64,000 nt of DNA from Bradyrhizobium erythrophlei (lineage in GTDB: Bacteria; Pseudomonadota; Alphaproteobacteria; Rhizobiales; Xanthobacteraceae), in the NCBI RefSeq assembly GCF_900129505.1, contig NZ_LT670818.1, forward strand, positions 6,047,001 through 6,111,000, read 5' to 3'. The notes under the pieces were generated by a model. That model was not told the DNA's origin. It did no database searches and was given only the letters and a program-made list of their open reading frames with translations. The translations under genes were made by a program, and so were the position numbers. Shown here in pieces: positions 16,763 to 24,612 of the stretch (position 1 is its first letter; every line of letters starts with the position of its first letter).

Positions 16763-16806
16763 TTATCAGGCAGGCTTATCAGGAAGGCTTGACTTGTCAG
16801 GAAGGC
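16763..16806. repeat. Tandem direct repeats upstream of the glutaminase gene
   Basis: Two adjacent 13-bp units, TTATCAGGCAGGC (16763-16775) and TTATCAGGAAGGC (16776-16788), are followed by a related TTGTCAGGAAGGC ending at 16806. They lie 83-126 bp upstream of the minus-strand glutaminase start, inside its presumed promoter and downstream of the biotinyl-protein gene. They could be repeated binding sites or simple slippage products. Confidence 0.6.
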
Positions 16807-16825
16807 TTGGCGCCGGAACGGCGCA

Positions 16826-17047
16826 TCAGGTTTCGATGATCGCGACGAGTTGCCCTTCGGCGACGACGTCGTCGATGCTGACGAGGATCGATTTGAGGGT
16901 TCCGGCAGCGGGAGCGGCAACCGGGATTTCCATCTTCATCGCTTCGACGAAAGCGATGTCGTCGCCATCGCCAATGTGACCGCCGACTTCGGCGGGAAGC
17001 GCGCAGACGCGACCGGCTACCTCGGTCACTACCTTGATATCTGGCAT
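16826..17047 (-). CDS. Stand-alone biotinyl (BCCP-like) carrier protein
   Basis: A 73-residue biotinyl domain and nothing else. The biotinylation motif EAMKME places the acceptor at K38; the flanking VAGRVCALPAEVG and AAGTLKSILV strands complete the hammerhead fold. The ATG at 17047 (with CGGAGTG upstream) is preferred; an in-frame extension to 17101 lacks family similarity. It is divergent from the IclR gene and, beyond it, an acyl-CoA carboxyltransferase, so it probably carries carboxybiotin for that enzyme. No biotin carboxylase gene is in the window. A lipoyl domain is unlikely because of the AMKM core. Confidence 0.92.
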   Translation of the reverse strand: MPDIKVVTEVAGRVCALPAEVGGHIGDGDDIAFVEAMKMEIPVAAPAAGTLKSILVSIDDVVAEGQLVAIIET

Positions 17048-17210
17048 ACCACACTCCGGGGACAGCCGCCGCGCGCACTGCGATCGAGATGCGCGCATCA
17101 TGAAGGGCGGACGCCCTCGGCTTTTTGTTGTGAGCGCAGATTGCCTGAGGTAGCTTGTTCTGCAAGTGGAATTTTATTCCGCACAGCGAAATTAGTGGGC
17201 AGGAAACCGC

Positions 17211-18188
17211 ATGGGACGACGCTCGGAGCGCCTTAGCCGGCAGGGAATGCTCGCCAGCGATCTTGCAGGCGAGGGGGACGTCATCCAGGTGGTGTCGCGC
17301 GCCTTCGACGTGTTGCGCTGCTTCGAGAGCCACGAGGCGCGGCTCGGCAATCTCGAGATTTCCAATCGCTGCGGCCTGCCACGCTCGACGGTGTCGCGCC
17401 TGACGCACACGCTGACGCGGATGGGCCAGCTCGTTTATCTGCCGCGCGACCAGAAATACCGCATCGGCCCGAGCGCGGTGGCGATGAGCACCTCGATGAT
17501 GCGGGGCCTGCAACTGCGCAATTTGATCCGGCTGCGATTGCAGGACGTCGCCGAGCAATTGCCGGGAACCGTGGGCTTCGTGATTCCCGACCGCTTCCAG
17601 CTCGTCTATCTCGAGTTTGCCCGCGCCGCCAACGCGCTCGGCCTGCATGAAAGCACCGGCAGCCGTATCGCGATGGCGAGCACCGCCGCCGGTCACGCCT
17701 ATACCGCAGCCCTCGACGAGGAGGTCGGCGACGCCCTGCTGGCGGAAATGGGTCGCGAAATCCCCGAGGCCGCCAAGCTGCTGCGGCCCCGCTTTGAGGC
17801 CAACCGCCGCTTCCTGCGCGAGCACGGCTATGTCGTCGCCTGCGGCCTGTGGAGCCCGCATATCAACGGCCTCGCGGTGCCGCTGTGGTCGCCGCAATAT
17901 CAGACCTTCGTGGTGGTCACGATCGGCCTGTTGTCGGCGATGTATGACGAAAAGCGGCTGCACAAGGAAGTCGCGCCGCAGATGCGTGAACTGGCCGGCG
18001 CGGTCGGTGGCCTGCTCGAGGGCGCCGACGGAGAGCTGTTCGGCAATCGGCTGGAGCGCAAGACGCTTCCGGTGCCGCCCCATAACAACAATAAAATCAT
18101 CAAGCCGGAGGATACGAATGAGCTGGAAGCCGGAACTCGACGATCTCGCTCGGCGCGAAGCCTTCGCGCGCGAGATGGGAGGCGTTGA
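17211..18188 (+). CDS. IclR-family transcriptional regulator with extended C-terminus
   Basis: A 325-residue regulator. The N-terminal winged helix-turn-helix covers about residues 25-85 (VSRAFDVLRCFESHE, CGLPRSTVSRLTHTL), followed by the IclR effector domain (ASTAAGHAYTAAL). IclR proteins are usually 250-290 residues; here the last 40 or so residues are low-complexity and basic (HNNNKII..., RRSRSARSLRARDGRR) and overlap the next gene by 71 nt in another frame, so the tail may be a recent extension. Its position between the biotinyl-protein and carboxyltransferase genes suggests it controls both. Confidence 0.93.
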   Translation: MGRRSERLSRQGMLASDLAGEGDVIQVVSRAFDVLRCFESHEARLGNLEISNRCGLPRSTVSRLTHTLTRMGQLVYLPRDQKYRIGPSAVAMSTSMMRGLQLRNLIRLRLQDVAEQLPGTVGFVIPDRFQLVYLEFARAANALGLHESTGSRIAMASTAAGHAYTAALDEEVGDALLAEMGREIPEAAKLLRPRFEANRRFLREHGYVVACGLWSPHINGLAVPLWSPQYQTFVVVTIGLLSAMYDEKRLHKEVAPQMRELAGAVGGLLEGADGELFGNRLERKTLPVPPHNNNKIIKPEDTNELEAGTRRSRSARSLRARDGRR

Positions 18189-19677
18189 CAAGGTCAAGCG
18201 GCAGCGCGACCAGGGCCGGCTCACCGTTCGCGATCGCATCGACGGCCTGGTCGATCCGAAAAGCTTCCATGAGATCGGCGCGATTTCCGGCACGGCCGAA
18301 TATGACGCGCAGGGCGAACTGAAGAACCTGACGCCGGCGAATTGCGTGTTCGGCCGCGGCAGGATCGACGGCCGCACCGTGGTCGTAGTCGGCGACGATT
18401 TTACCGTCCGCGGCGGCTCGGCGGACGCGTCGATTTCGGCCAAGCCCCTGATGGCCGAGGAGATGGCGCACGACTTCCGGCTGCCGATCATCCGGATGAT
18501 CGAAGGCTCCGGCGGCGGCGGTTCGGTGAAAACCATCGAAACCAAGGGTGCGGCCAATCTGCCGGGCGGCGTCGGCGGCACGCGCTGGTACTGGTACACG
18601 ATCGCGAACCTGGCGCGCGTGCCGGTGGTGGGCCTCGGGCTGGGTTCGGTCGCAGGGTTGGGCGCGGCGCGGCTTGCCGCCAGCCATTATTCGGTGATGA
18701 CCAAGAACTCCGCGATGTTCGTCGCGGGACCGCCTGTCGTCAAACGACTCGGCCAGGATCTCACCAAGCAGGAACTCGGCGGCGCCGATATCCAGACCCG
18801 CGCCGGGGGCGTCGACGATGCCGTCGACACCGAGGAGGAGGCTTTCGAGCGCGCCCGGCGTTTTCTGTCCTATCTGCCGTCGTCGGTCTACGGGCTGCCG
18901 CCGACGGTGGCCTGCGACGACGATCCGGAACGCGCGGAGGAATCGCTGATGAAGGCGGTGCCGCGCAACCGCCGCCAGGTCTACAAGATGCGGCCGGTCA
19001 TCAACGCGGTGGTCGACAAGGGCTCGTTCTTCGAGATGGCCGCGAATTTCGGCCGCCCGGTCATCACCGGCTTCGCTCGGCTGGAAGGCCGTGCGGTGCT
19101 GGTGCTGGCCAGCGATCCCTTCCATTACGGCGGGTCGTGGACGGCGGAGGCCTGCCAGAAGGTGGTGCGGTTCGTCGATCTCGCCGAGACCTTCCACCTT
19201 CCGGTGGTCTATCTGATGGACTGCCCGGGCTTCATGATCGGGCTCGAGGCCGAGAAGTCGGCGACCATCCGCCACGGCGTGCGCGCCATGGCCGCGGTCA
19301 ACCAGTCCACCGTACCCTGGTGCACGATCATCATACGCAACGCCTTCGGTGTCGCCGGCGTCGTGCACCAGCCCTCGAACCGTTTTTCCATGCGTTACGC
19401 CTGGCCGTCGGCCTATTGGGGCTCGCTGCCGCTGGAGGGCGGCATCGAGGCCGCCTACCGCGCCGACATCGACGCTTCGGACGATCCGCAGGCCAAGCTG
19501 AAGGAGATCGAGGACCGCCTCAACAAATTGCGCTCGCCGTTCCGCTCGGCTGAAAAATTCTGGGTCGAGGAGATCATCGACCCGCGCAAGACCCGTTCAT
19601 TGCTGTGCGAATTCGCCCGGCTCGCCGAGCCGCTGCGCACGCCGGGCCCGCCGTTCAACATGGCGACGAGGCCGTGA
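18118..19677 (+). CDS. Acyl-CoA carboxylase carboxyltransferase subunit (PccB/MmdA-like)
   Basis: A 519-residue carboxyltransferase of the propionyl-CoA/methylcrotonyl-CoA carboxylase beta family. It moves CO2 between carboxybiotin and an acyl-CoA. The N- and C-terminal crotonase-like halves are visible, with EGSGGGG and GGVGGTRW near residues 130-160 and the second acyl-CoA site around LVLASDPFHYGGSW and DCPGFMIG. The ATG at 18118 has GGAGG upstream and starts the family-like MSWKPELDDLA; the upstream frame is shadow of IclR. It overlaps the IclR gene by 71 nt. With the nearby BCCP but no biotin carboxylase, it may use a biotin carboxylase encoded elsewhere or act as a decarboxylase/transcarboxylase. 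Confidence 0.92.
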   Translation: MSWKPELDDLARREAFAREMGGVDKVKRQRDQGRLTVRDRIDGLVDPKSFHEIGAISGTAEYDAQGELKNLTPANCVFGRGRIDGRTVVVVGDDFTVRGGSADASISAKPLMAEEMAHDFRLPIIRMIEGSGGGGSVKTIETKGAANLPGGVGGTRWYWYTIANLARVPVVGLGLGSVAGLGAARLAASHYSVMTKNSAMFVAGPPVVKRLGQDLTKQELGGADIQTRAGGVDDAVDTEEEAFERARRFLSYLPSSVYGLPPTVACDDDPERAEESLMKAVPRNRRQVYKMRPVINAVVDKGSFFEMAANFGRPVITGFARLEGRAVLVLASDPFHYGGSWTAEACQKVVRFVDLAETFHLPVVYLMDCPGFMIGLEAEKSATIRHGVRAMAAVNQSTVPWCTIIIRNAFGVAGVVHQPSNRFSMRYAWPSAYWGSLPLEGGIEAAYRADIDASDDPQAKLKEIEDRLNKLRSPFRSAEKFWVEEIIDPRKTRSLLCEFARLAEPLRTPGPPFNMATRP

Positions 19678-19683
19678 GAGGAG

Positions 19684-19748
19684 GCGAATGGCGAGTGGCG
19701 AATAGCGAATGGTAAGTAAGACCTTTCTATTCGCCACTCGCCATTCGC
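19684..19748. terminator. Perfect 22-bp inverted repeat between convergent genes
   Basis: The left arm at 19684-19705 (begins GCGAATGGCGAGTGG) and the right arm at 19727-19748 are perfect reverse complements, separated by 21 nt. The arms are themselves built of GCGAATR/GCGAGTG heptad-like units that continue to about 19763. Location between the stop at 19677 (plus) and the stop at 19768 (minus) suits a bidirectional terminator, though no T-tract is present. It may instead be a mobile repeat of simple-sequence origin. Confidence 0.65.
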
Positions 19749-19767
19749 TACTCACTACTCGCCACCT

Positions 19768-21051
19768 TCACGCCGCCACCGGCTTCGGCACCCGCGCGAT
19801 CATGAGCACGATCAACGCCGCGACGATGCACAGCGCGCCGGCCGCGAAGAACGCCGGCAGGTAACTCAACAGCATCGTGCGCGAAAGCCCGGCGCCGAAC
19901 GCCGCGGTTGCGGCCCCCAGTTGATGGCCAGCAAAAATCCAACCGAACACCAGATTGGCGCGCTCCGGCCCGAACCGCTGCGCGGTCAGCCGCACCGTCG
20001 GCGGTACCGTGGCAATCCAGTCCAGCCCGTAGAACATCGCAAACAGCGACAGGCCATAGAACGAGAAATCGGTGAACGGCAGAAACAGCAGCGAAAGACC
20101 GCGCAGACCGTAATACCAGAACAAGAGATAGCGGTTGTCATAACGATCCGACAGCCAGCCCGAAACGATCGTGCCGAAGAAATCGAACACGCCCATGGCC
20201 GCGAGCAGGCTCGCGGCCTGCACCTGCGGAATCCCGAAATCGAGGCACATCGGAATCAGATGCACCTGGACCAGGCCGTTGGTCGAGGCGCCGCAGATGA
20301 AGAAGGTCGCGAACAGGATCCAGAACACCCGGGTCCTGGCGGCATCGCGCAACGTGCCGAGCGCGGCGGCCATGATCGGCGCGGTGTTCGGCGGCGGCGG
20401 CGGCAAGGGTTGCGTGCCCTCGTCGCCGAACGGCCGCAAGCCGACATCACCGGGACGATCGCGCATCACCATCAGTACCGCGAACGCGGCAACGCCGAGC
20501 ATCACGCACATCAGCGCCAGCGCCACCCGCCAGCCCATATGATCGGTGAGGCTGGCCAGCAGCGGCAGGAATACCAATTGCCCGGTCGCCGCACTGGCGG
20601 TGAGAATACCGATCACCAGGCCGCGCCGGGCCGCGAACCAGCGGGCGGCGACGGTCGCGCCCAGCACCAGCGCGGTCATGCCGGTGCCGACGCCGACCAC
20701 GACGCCCCACAGCAGCATCAATTGCCAGACCTGGGTCATTGCCAGCGAGATCACCAGCGCCGACACCACCGTCAGCAGCGCCGCCAGCGTTACGTTGCGC
20801 AGGCCGTAGCGGTTGAGCAGGGCTGCTGCGAACGGCGCCATCAGCCCGAACAGCACGAAACGAATCGACAGCGCCGAGGAAATCTGCGCGGTGCTCCAGC
20901 CGAATTCCTTTTGCAGCGGCACGATGAACACGCCGGGTGCGCCGACCGCGCCGGCACTGATAAGCGCGGTGAGAAAGGTTACGGCGACCATCACCCAGCC
21001 GTAATGGATATTGCGGCGGGCGAGGGCGGCTGACAGCCAGTTCGAGATCAT
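19768..21051 (-). CDS. MFS transporter (monocarboxylate/oxalate-formate type)
   Basis: A 427-residue major facilitator with about 12 hydrophobic segments. The N-terminal part is YGWVMVAVTFLTALISAGA, and the first-half cytosolic loop contains an RYGLR motif. A poly-Pro stretch in the central loop (PLPPPPPNTAP, near residue 215) separates the two halves. The ARRNIHYGWVM opening and WSTAQISSALSIRF are typical of the MCT/OFA-like branch that takes carboxylates. It is convergent with the carboxyltransferase gene, so the substrate may be a carboxylic acid used by this region; this is inference. Confidence 0.9.
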   Translation of the reverse strand: MISNWLSAALARRNIHYGWVMVAVTFLTALISAGAVGAPGVFIVPLQKEFGWSTAQISSALSIRFVLFGLMAPFAAALLNRYGLRNVTLAALLTVVSALVISLAMTQVWQLMLLWGVVVGVGTGMTALVLGATVAARWFAARRGLVIGILTASAATGQLVFLPLLASLTDHMGWRVALALMCVMLGVAAFAVLMVMRDRPGDVGLRPFGDEGTQPLPPPPPNTAPIMAAALGTLRDAARTRVFWILFATFFICGASTNGLVQVHLIPMCLDFGIPQVQAASLLAAMGVFDFFGTIVSGWLSDRYDNRYLLFWYYGLRGLSLLFLPFTDFSFYGLSLFAMFYGLDWIATVPPTVRLTAQRFGPERANLVFGWIFAGHQLGAATAAFGAGLSRTMLLSYLPAFFAAGALCIVAALIVLMIARVPKPVAA

Positions 21052-21336
21052 GAAGGTTCCTTGCCGGAATTCTGGAATACGATGAGGTGTGATGAGGTGT
21101 GATGAGTCGAAGTTTGTTTGATCGTGACGATTCTGCTGATCGGAGCCTTGTCAGAAATGCCGTATTTCCCTCAATTCAGGACATAACATAGTTTTCTTAT
21201 CAGCGATTGTTTCCGGCCGCCGCAATCACCTTGCGAACCCAATGAATGAGCGTTTCACCGCCCGTCGCCTATCCAGTTCGCGACAAGGCTATCCCGGGCG
21301 CGATAGAATTCATGGCCGGCGATGCGCCTGATGGCG
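21052..21336. other. Intergenic with a 10-bp tandem repeat
   Basis: The only structure seen is GATGAGGTGT repeated twice plus GATGAG (21081-21106), about 30 bp upstream of the minus-strand MFS start, likely within its leader or promoter. The rest of the 285 bp separates the end of the thiolase gene (at 21337) from the MFS gene and shows no reading frame with an RBS. Confidence 0.5.
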
Positions 21337-22533
21337 TCAGTGTACGATGCGCTCGATCGCAATCGCGGTGGCTTCGCCGCCGCCGATGCAGAGTGCTGCG
21401 ACGCCGCGTTTGAGGTTGTGCGCCTCCAGTGCATGCAGCAGCGTCACGATCAGGCGGGCGCCGGTGGCGCCGATGGGATGGCCGAGCGCGCAGGCGCCGC
21501 CGTTGATGTTCAGCTTGTCGCGGGGAATCCCGAGATCGCGCTGCGCGGCCATCGCCACCACCGCAAAGGCCTCGTTGATCTCGAACAGGTCGACATCGCC
21601 GACGCTCCAGCCGACCTTTTCGAGCAGCTTGCGGATCGCCGGGATCGGCGCGGTGGTAAACCATTGCGGTTCCTGGCTGTGGGTGGCGTGGCCCTTGATT
21701 TCGGCGAGCATCGGCAGGCCGTCGCGATCGGCCAGCGACCGCTTGGCCAGGATCAGCGCCGCGGCGCCGTCGGCGTTGGCCGAGGAGGCGGCCGGCGTGA
21801 TGGTGCCGTTGGCGCGAAACGCCGGCTTCAGCCCGGGAATCTTGGCCGGGTCGACCTTCAGCGGATGTTCGTCATTGGCAATTTGGCGCGGGCCCGCTTT
21901 TTCCTTCACGGTGATCGGTACAATCTCAGCCTTGAATGCGCCGCCTTCCACCGCCTTGCGGGCGCGTGTCAGCGTCTCCATCGCGTAGGCGTCCTGGGAG
22001 GCGCGGGTGAACTGGTAGGCCTCCGCGGTGGCTTCGCCGAAATCGCCCATCGAGCGGCCGGTCTCATAGGCGTCTTCGAGCCCGTCCATGAACATGTGGT
22101 CGATGATGCGGTCGTGACCGGCGCGGTAGCCACCGCGCGCCTTCGCCAGCAGGTACGGCGCATTGGTCATGCTCTCCATGCCGCCGGACAGTACGATCTC
22201 GGCGGAGCCGGCGTTGATGATGTCATGCGCCAGCATGGTAGCTTTCATGCCGGAGCCGCAGACCTTGTTGACGGTGGTGGCGCCGGTCGCGTCGGGTAGT
22301 TTGGCGCCGCGCGCGGCCTGCCGCGCCGGGGCCTGGCCTTGTCCGGCGGGCAGCACGCAGCCCATGAAGACCTCGTCGATCCGCTCCGGCGCCAGTTTGG
22401 CCCGCTCGACGGCGGCGCCGATCACATGGGAACCGAGCTGATGGCCGGAAAACGGCGATAGCTCGCCCATGAACCGGCCGAGCGGCGTGCGAGCGGCGGA
22501 AACGATGACGACGGGATCGGGAGTAGCGGCCAT
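21337..22533 (-). CDS. Acetyl-CoA C-acyltransferase (thiolase II family)
   Basis: A 398-residue biosynthetic/degradative thiolase. The active-site Cys lies in NKVCGSGMKA (about residue 90), the His in CALGHPIGATGAR and the second Cys in LCIGGGEATA near the C-terminus; all three are needed for thiolysis or acetoacetyl-CoA formation. Length and motifs match AtoB/PhaA/FadA-like enzymes. It precedes an enoyl-CoA hydratase gene on the same strand (the repeat at 22673-22810 lies between), so beta-oxidation-type metabolism is likely. Chain-length preference cannot be read. Confidence 0.93.
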   Translation of the reverse strand: MAATPDPVVIVSAARTPLGRFMGELSPFSGHQLGSHVIGAAVERAKLAPERIDEVFMGCVLPAGQGQAPARQAARGAKLPDATGATTVNKVCGSGMKATMLAHDIINAGSAEIVLSGGMESMTNAPYLLAKARGGYRAGHDRIIDHMFMDGLEDAYETGRSMGDFGEATAEAYQFTRASQDAYAMETLTRARKAVEGGAFKAEIVPITVKEKAGPRQIANDEHPLKVDPAKIPGLKPAFRANGTITPAASSANADGAAALILAKRSLADRDGLPMLAEIKGHATHSQEPQWFTTAPIPAIRKLLEKVGWSVGDVDLFEINEAFAVVAMAAQRDLGIPRDKLNINGGACALGHPIGATGARLIVTLLHALEAHNLKRGVAALCIGGGEATAIAIERIVH

Positions 22534-22672
22534 GGCGGGTTCCTCGAATTGATCGGATGCGTTCTATTACATGATGTTAATCATATGATGCGCCGCGAAA
22601 ATTGCAACGGAGGAGAGGGGGATAATTGTCGTAATGGCCGGCTCCGTGTTGAACGGGGTTCAATCGGTATAA

Positions 22673-22810
22673 CCGTCATCATCCGCGAACGCGGATGATC
22701 CAGTAAACGCAACCGTCCCGATTCCCGCAAACGTCACGGCGTACTGGATGCCCCGCTGGAGCCTGTCATCGGGCTCGCCGAAGGCGAGACCCGGTGGCGG
22801 AGCATGACGG
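22673..22810. repeat. Dispersed intergenic repeat (CACCGGGTCTCGCC family), reverse copy
   Basis: TACTGGATGCCCCGCTGGAG to GGCGAGACCCGGTGG is the reverse complement of the core at 9330-9504. Both ends carry CCGTCAT/ATGACGG. An internal palindrome ATCCGCGAACGCGGAT is unique to this copy, and a similar hairpin is seen at 40695. It lies between the enoyl-CoA hydratase and thiolase genes. Confidence 0.75.
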
Positions 22811-22827
22811 GTTTATCCATCCAAACA

Positions 22828-23598
22828 TTACCGCTTCCGATCGACAAATGCCTGCATCAGCCGCTGCGGCTCGCCGGTCAGATAGGATTGCCCGAACACG
22901 GATATCGAGAGGTTGACGGATTCCTTCAGCGGCAGTTCCTCCCATTGCCGCAGCAGGTCTTTTTGCGCGCGCAAGGCTTCCGGCGCGCATTCCAGCAGCG
23001 CGGACACCGTTTTCTCGACCGCGGCATCGAGCCCGCCTTCCGGGGCAACGACGTCGATCAGTCCCCACGCCAGCGCGGTGGGGGCGTCGATATTCTCGGC
23101 CGTCATCAACAGCCAGCGGGCGCGGCCCCAGCCGATCAGCCGCGGCAACAGGGCTGCGTGAATCACGGAGGGAATTCCGACCCTGACCTCCGGCATGCCG
23201 AATTTGGCGTCGTGGGCGGCGATGCGGAAATCGCACGCGGCGGCGAATTCGAGGCCGCCGCCGAGGCACCAGCCCGGCATCCGCGCGATCACCGGCGCCG
23301 GAAACGCCCGCACCGTCTCGCAGAGATCGCGCAGGCCCGTAATGAATTTCTCCGCCGAAGCCTGATCGAGGGTGGCCATTTCCTTGATATCGGCGCCGCC
23401 GATCATGCTCTTTTCGCCCTGGCCCGCGATCACCAGCACGCGGATGTGCCGTTCCGCCGCCAGCACTTCCAGCCCCTGGCGCACGCCGTTGATCACGGCC
23501 GATCCCAGGATATTGAGCGAACCGGCATTCGAGATCGTCAGGCGCACGACGCCGCGCGCGTCACGGTCGACGCCGCAATGGGGATTGAGCATTTGCAT
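22828..23598 (-). CDS. Enoyl-CoA hydratase/isomerase family protein
   Basis: A 256-residue crotonase-fold protein. The oxyanion-hole segments are visible as MIGGADIKEM (residues about 64-73) and GWCLGGGLEFA (about 108-118). One catalytic Glu position (MPEVRVGIPS) is kept. It would hydrate a trans-2-enoyl-CoA or perform a related crotonase reaction. The initiating ATG faces the divergent TetR gene with 218 bp between. Same strand as the thiolase at 21337, giving a probable hydratase-thiolase pair. Confidence 0.9.
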   Translation of the reverse strand: MQMLNPHCGVDRDARGVVRLTISNAGSLNILGSAVINGVRQGLEVLAAERHIRVLVIAGQGEKSMIGGADIKEMATLDQASAEKFITGLRDLCETVRAFPAPVIARMPGWCLGGGLEFAAACDFRIAAHDAKFGMPEVRVGIPSVIHAALLPRLIGWGRARWLLMTAENIDAPTALAWGLIDVVAPEGGLDAAVEKTVSALLECAPEALRAQKDLLRQWEELPLKESVNLSISVFGQSYLTGEPQRLMQAFVDRKR

Positions 23599-23816
23599 GG
23601 ACGGTCTCGGCTGTTGCGAATGGATGTCGAATTCGGGCAGGGGTATTCCCGGTCAAATTGGCGGGATGTCAAGCAGGCGTGAACCGGTTTGCCGCCATCG
23701 CCGGGCGGCCGTTGGTTAACCGCGCCGCAATGTCAGGCGGCAGACTTGCAGATTGCTGCAGCTTTTCCCGGCAAGTTCAGCTATTATATGACTTCAAACA
23801 TCCAATGGGACTGCGA

Positions 23817-24455
23817 ATGCGTTACTCCAGGGAACACAAGCTCGAAACCCACGCCAGGATCGTGAAGCGCGCCTCGGTGCGGCTGCGCGAAAAGGGCGCG
23901 CACGGGATCGGGGTCGCCGACCTGATGAAGGACGCAGGGCTGACCCATGGCGGGTTCTATGCCCATTTCGATTCCCGGGAAGCGCTGGTGATCGAGGCCT
24001 TTGCCTATGCGATGGATCGCTCGATCGAGCGTTGGCGCAAGCTCGCCGAACAGACGCCCCCGGACAAGCGGCTGGCGACGATCGTGGATTCCTATCTGAC
24101 CACCGTGCATCGCGACGATCCCGGCCATGGCTGCGCCGTTCCGACGCTGGGCGCAGAAATCGCCCGCGAAAGCCTGAAAACCCGCAAGGCTTTCGCCGCC
24201 AAGCTGGAACAGATGACCGACATCCTCGCCGAGCAGATTCCGGCCCTGCCGCGCAAGACCGCGCGCAGGCAGGCGATGGCGACGCTGGCGACCATGATGG
24301 GTACCCTGGTGCTGGCCCGCATCGCTGGTAATGGCGAGTTTTCCGACGAGATTCTCGCCGCCGGGCGCGAGGCCGTGCTCGATCGCGCCGCACCGGCGAA
24401 ACGTGCGCCGAAGAAATCCGTCGCCAAAAAGGCCGCCGCGCCGGCCCGGGCATGA
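23817..24455 (+). CDS. TetR-family regulator with histone H1-like C-terminal tail
   Basis: A 212-residue TetR protein. The helix-turn-helix is at about residues 10-55 (IGVADLMKDAGLTHGGFYAHF). The ligand domain has a Cys/His-containing HRDDPGHGCAVPTL. The last 20 or so residues are Lys/Ala/Pro-rich (KRAPKKSVAKKAAAPARA), resembling histone H1-type tails. Two in-frame ATGs exist (23805 and 23817); I favour 23817 because relatives begin MRYS. It lies between the divergent enoyl-CoA hydratase and the downstream valine operon and probably represses one or both. Confidence 0.9.
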   Translation: MRYSREHKLETHARIVKRASVRLREKGAHGIGVADLMKDAGLTHGGFYAHFDSREALVIEAFAYAMDRSIERWRKLAEQTPPDKRLATIVDSYLTTVHRDDPGHGCAVPTLGAEIARESLKTRKAFAAKLEQMTDILAEQIPALPRKTARRQAMATLATMMGTLVLARIAGNGEFSDEILAAGREAVLDRAAPAKRAPKKSVAKKAAAPARA

Positions 24456-24496
24456 GGGAGGGCGTACGTCGTCCCATGCGACATTGGTCGTAAGGG

Positions 24497-24527
24497 TGCG
24501 AAAACGGGGGTAGCCCGCATTTTCGCA
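24497..24527. promoter_or_regulatory. Hairpin or operator-like inverted repeat upstream of mmsA
   Basis: TGCGAAAA (24497-24504) and TTTTCGCA (24520-24527) are perfect inverted repeats around GGG...CCC. It lies 41 bp after the TetR stop and 85 bp before the mmsA start. It could terminate the TetR transcript (no T-run follows the stem) or be an operator for the valine operon. Confidence 0.4.
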
Positions 24528-24612
24528 AATCCGCCGCGCGTCGAGACCCTTTCCAAACGCCTCAAAGACTGCAAGATGCCGCCAAAACCCGCACCCGGTC
24601 TTGGAGGAACGC

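Noticed and set aside
14839-16920. A longer 693-residue version of the glutaminase protein
   Set aside because: The added 80 residues lie on repeats and on the end of the biotinyl-protein gene and have no glutaminase similarity; ATG 16680 matches the family start.
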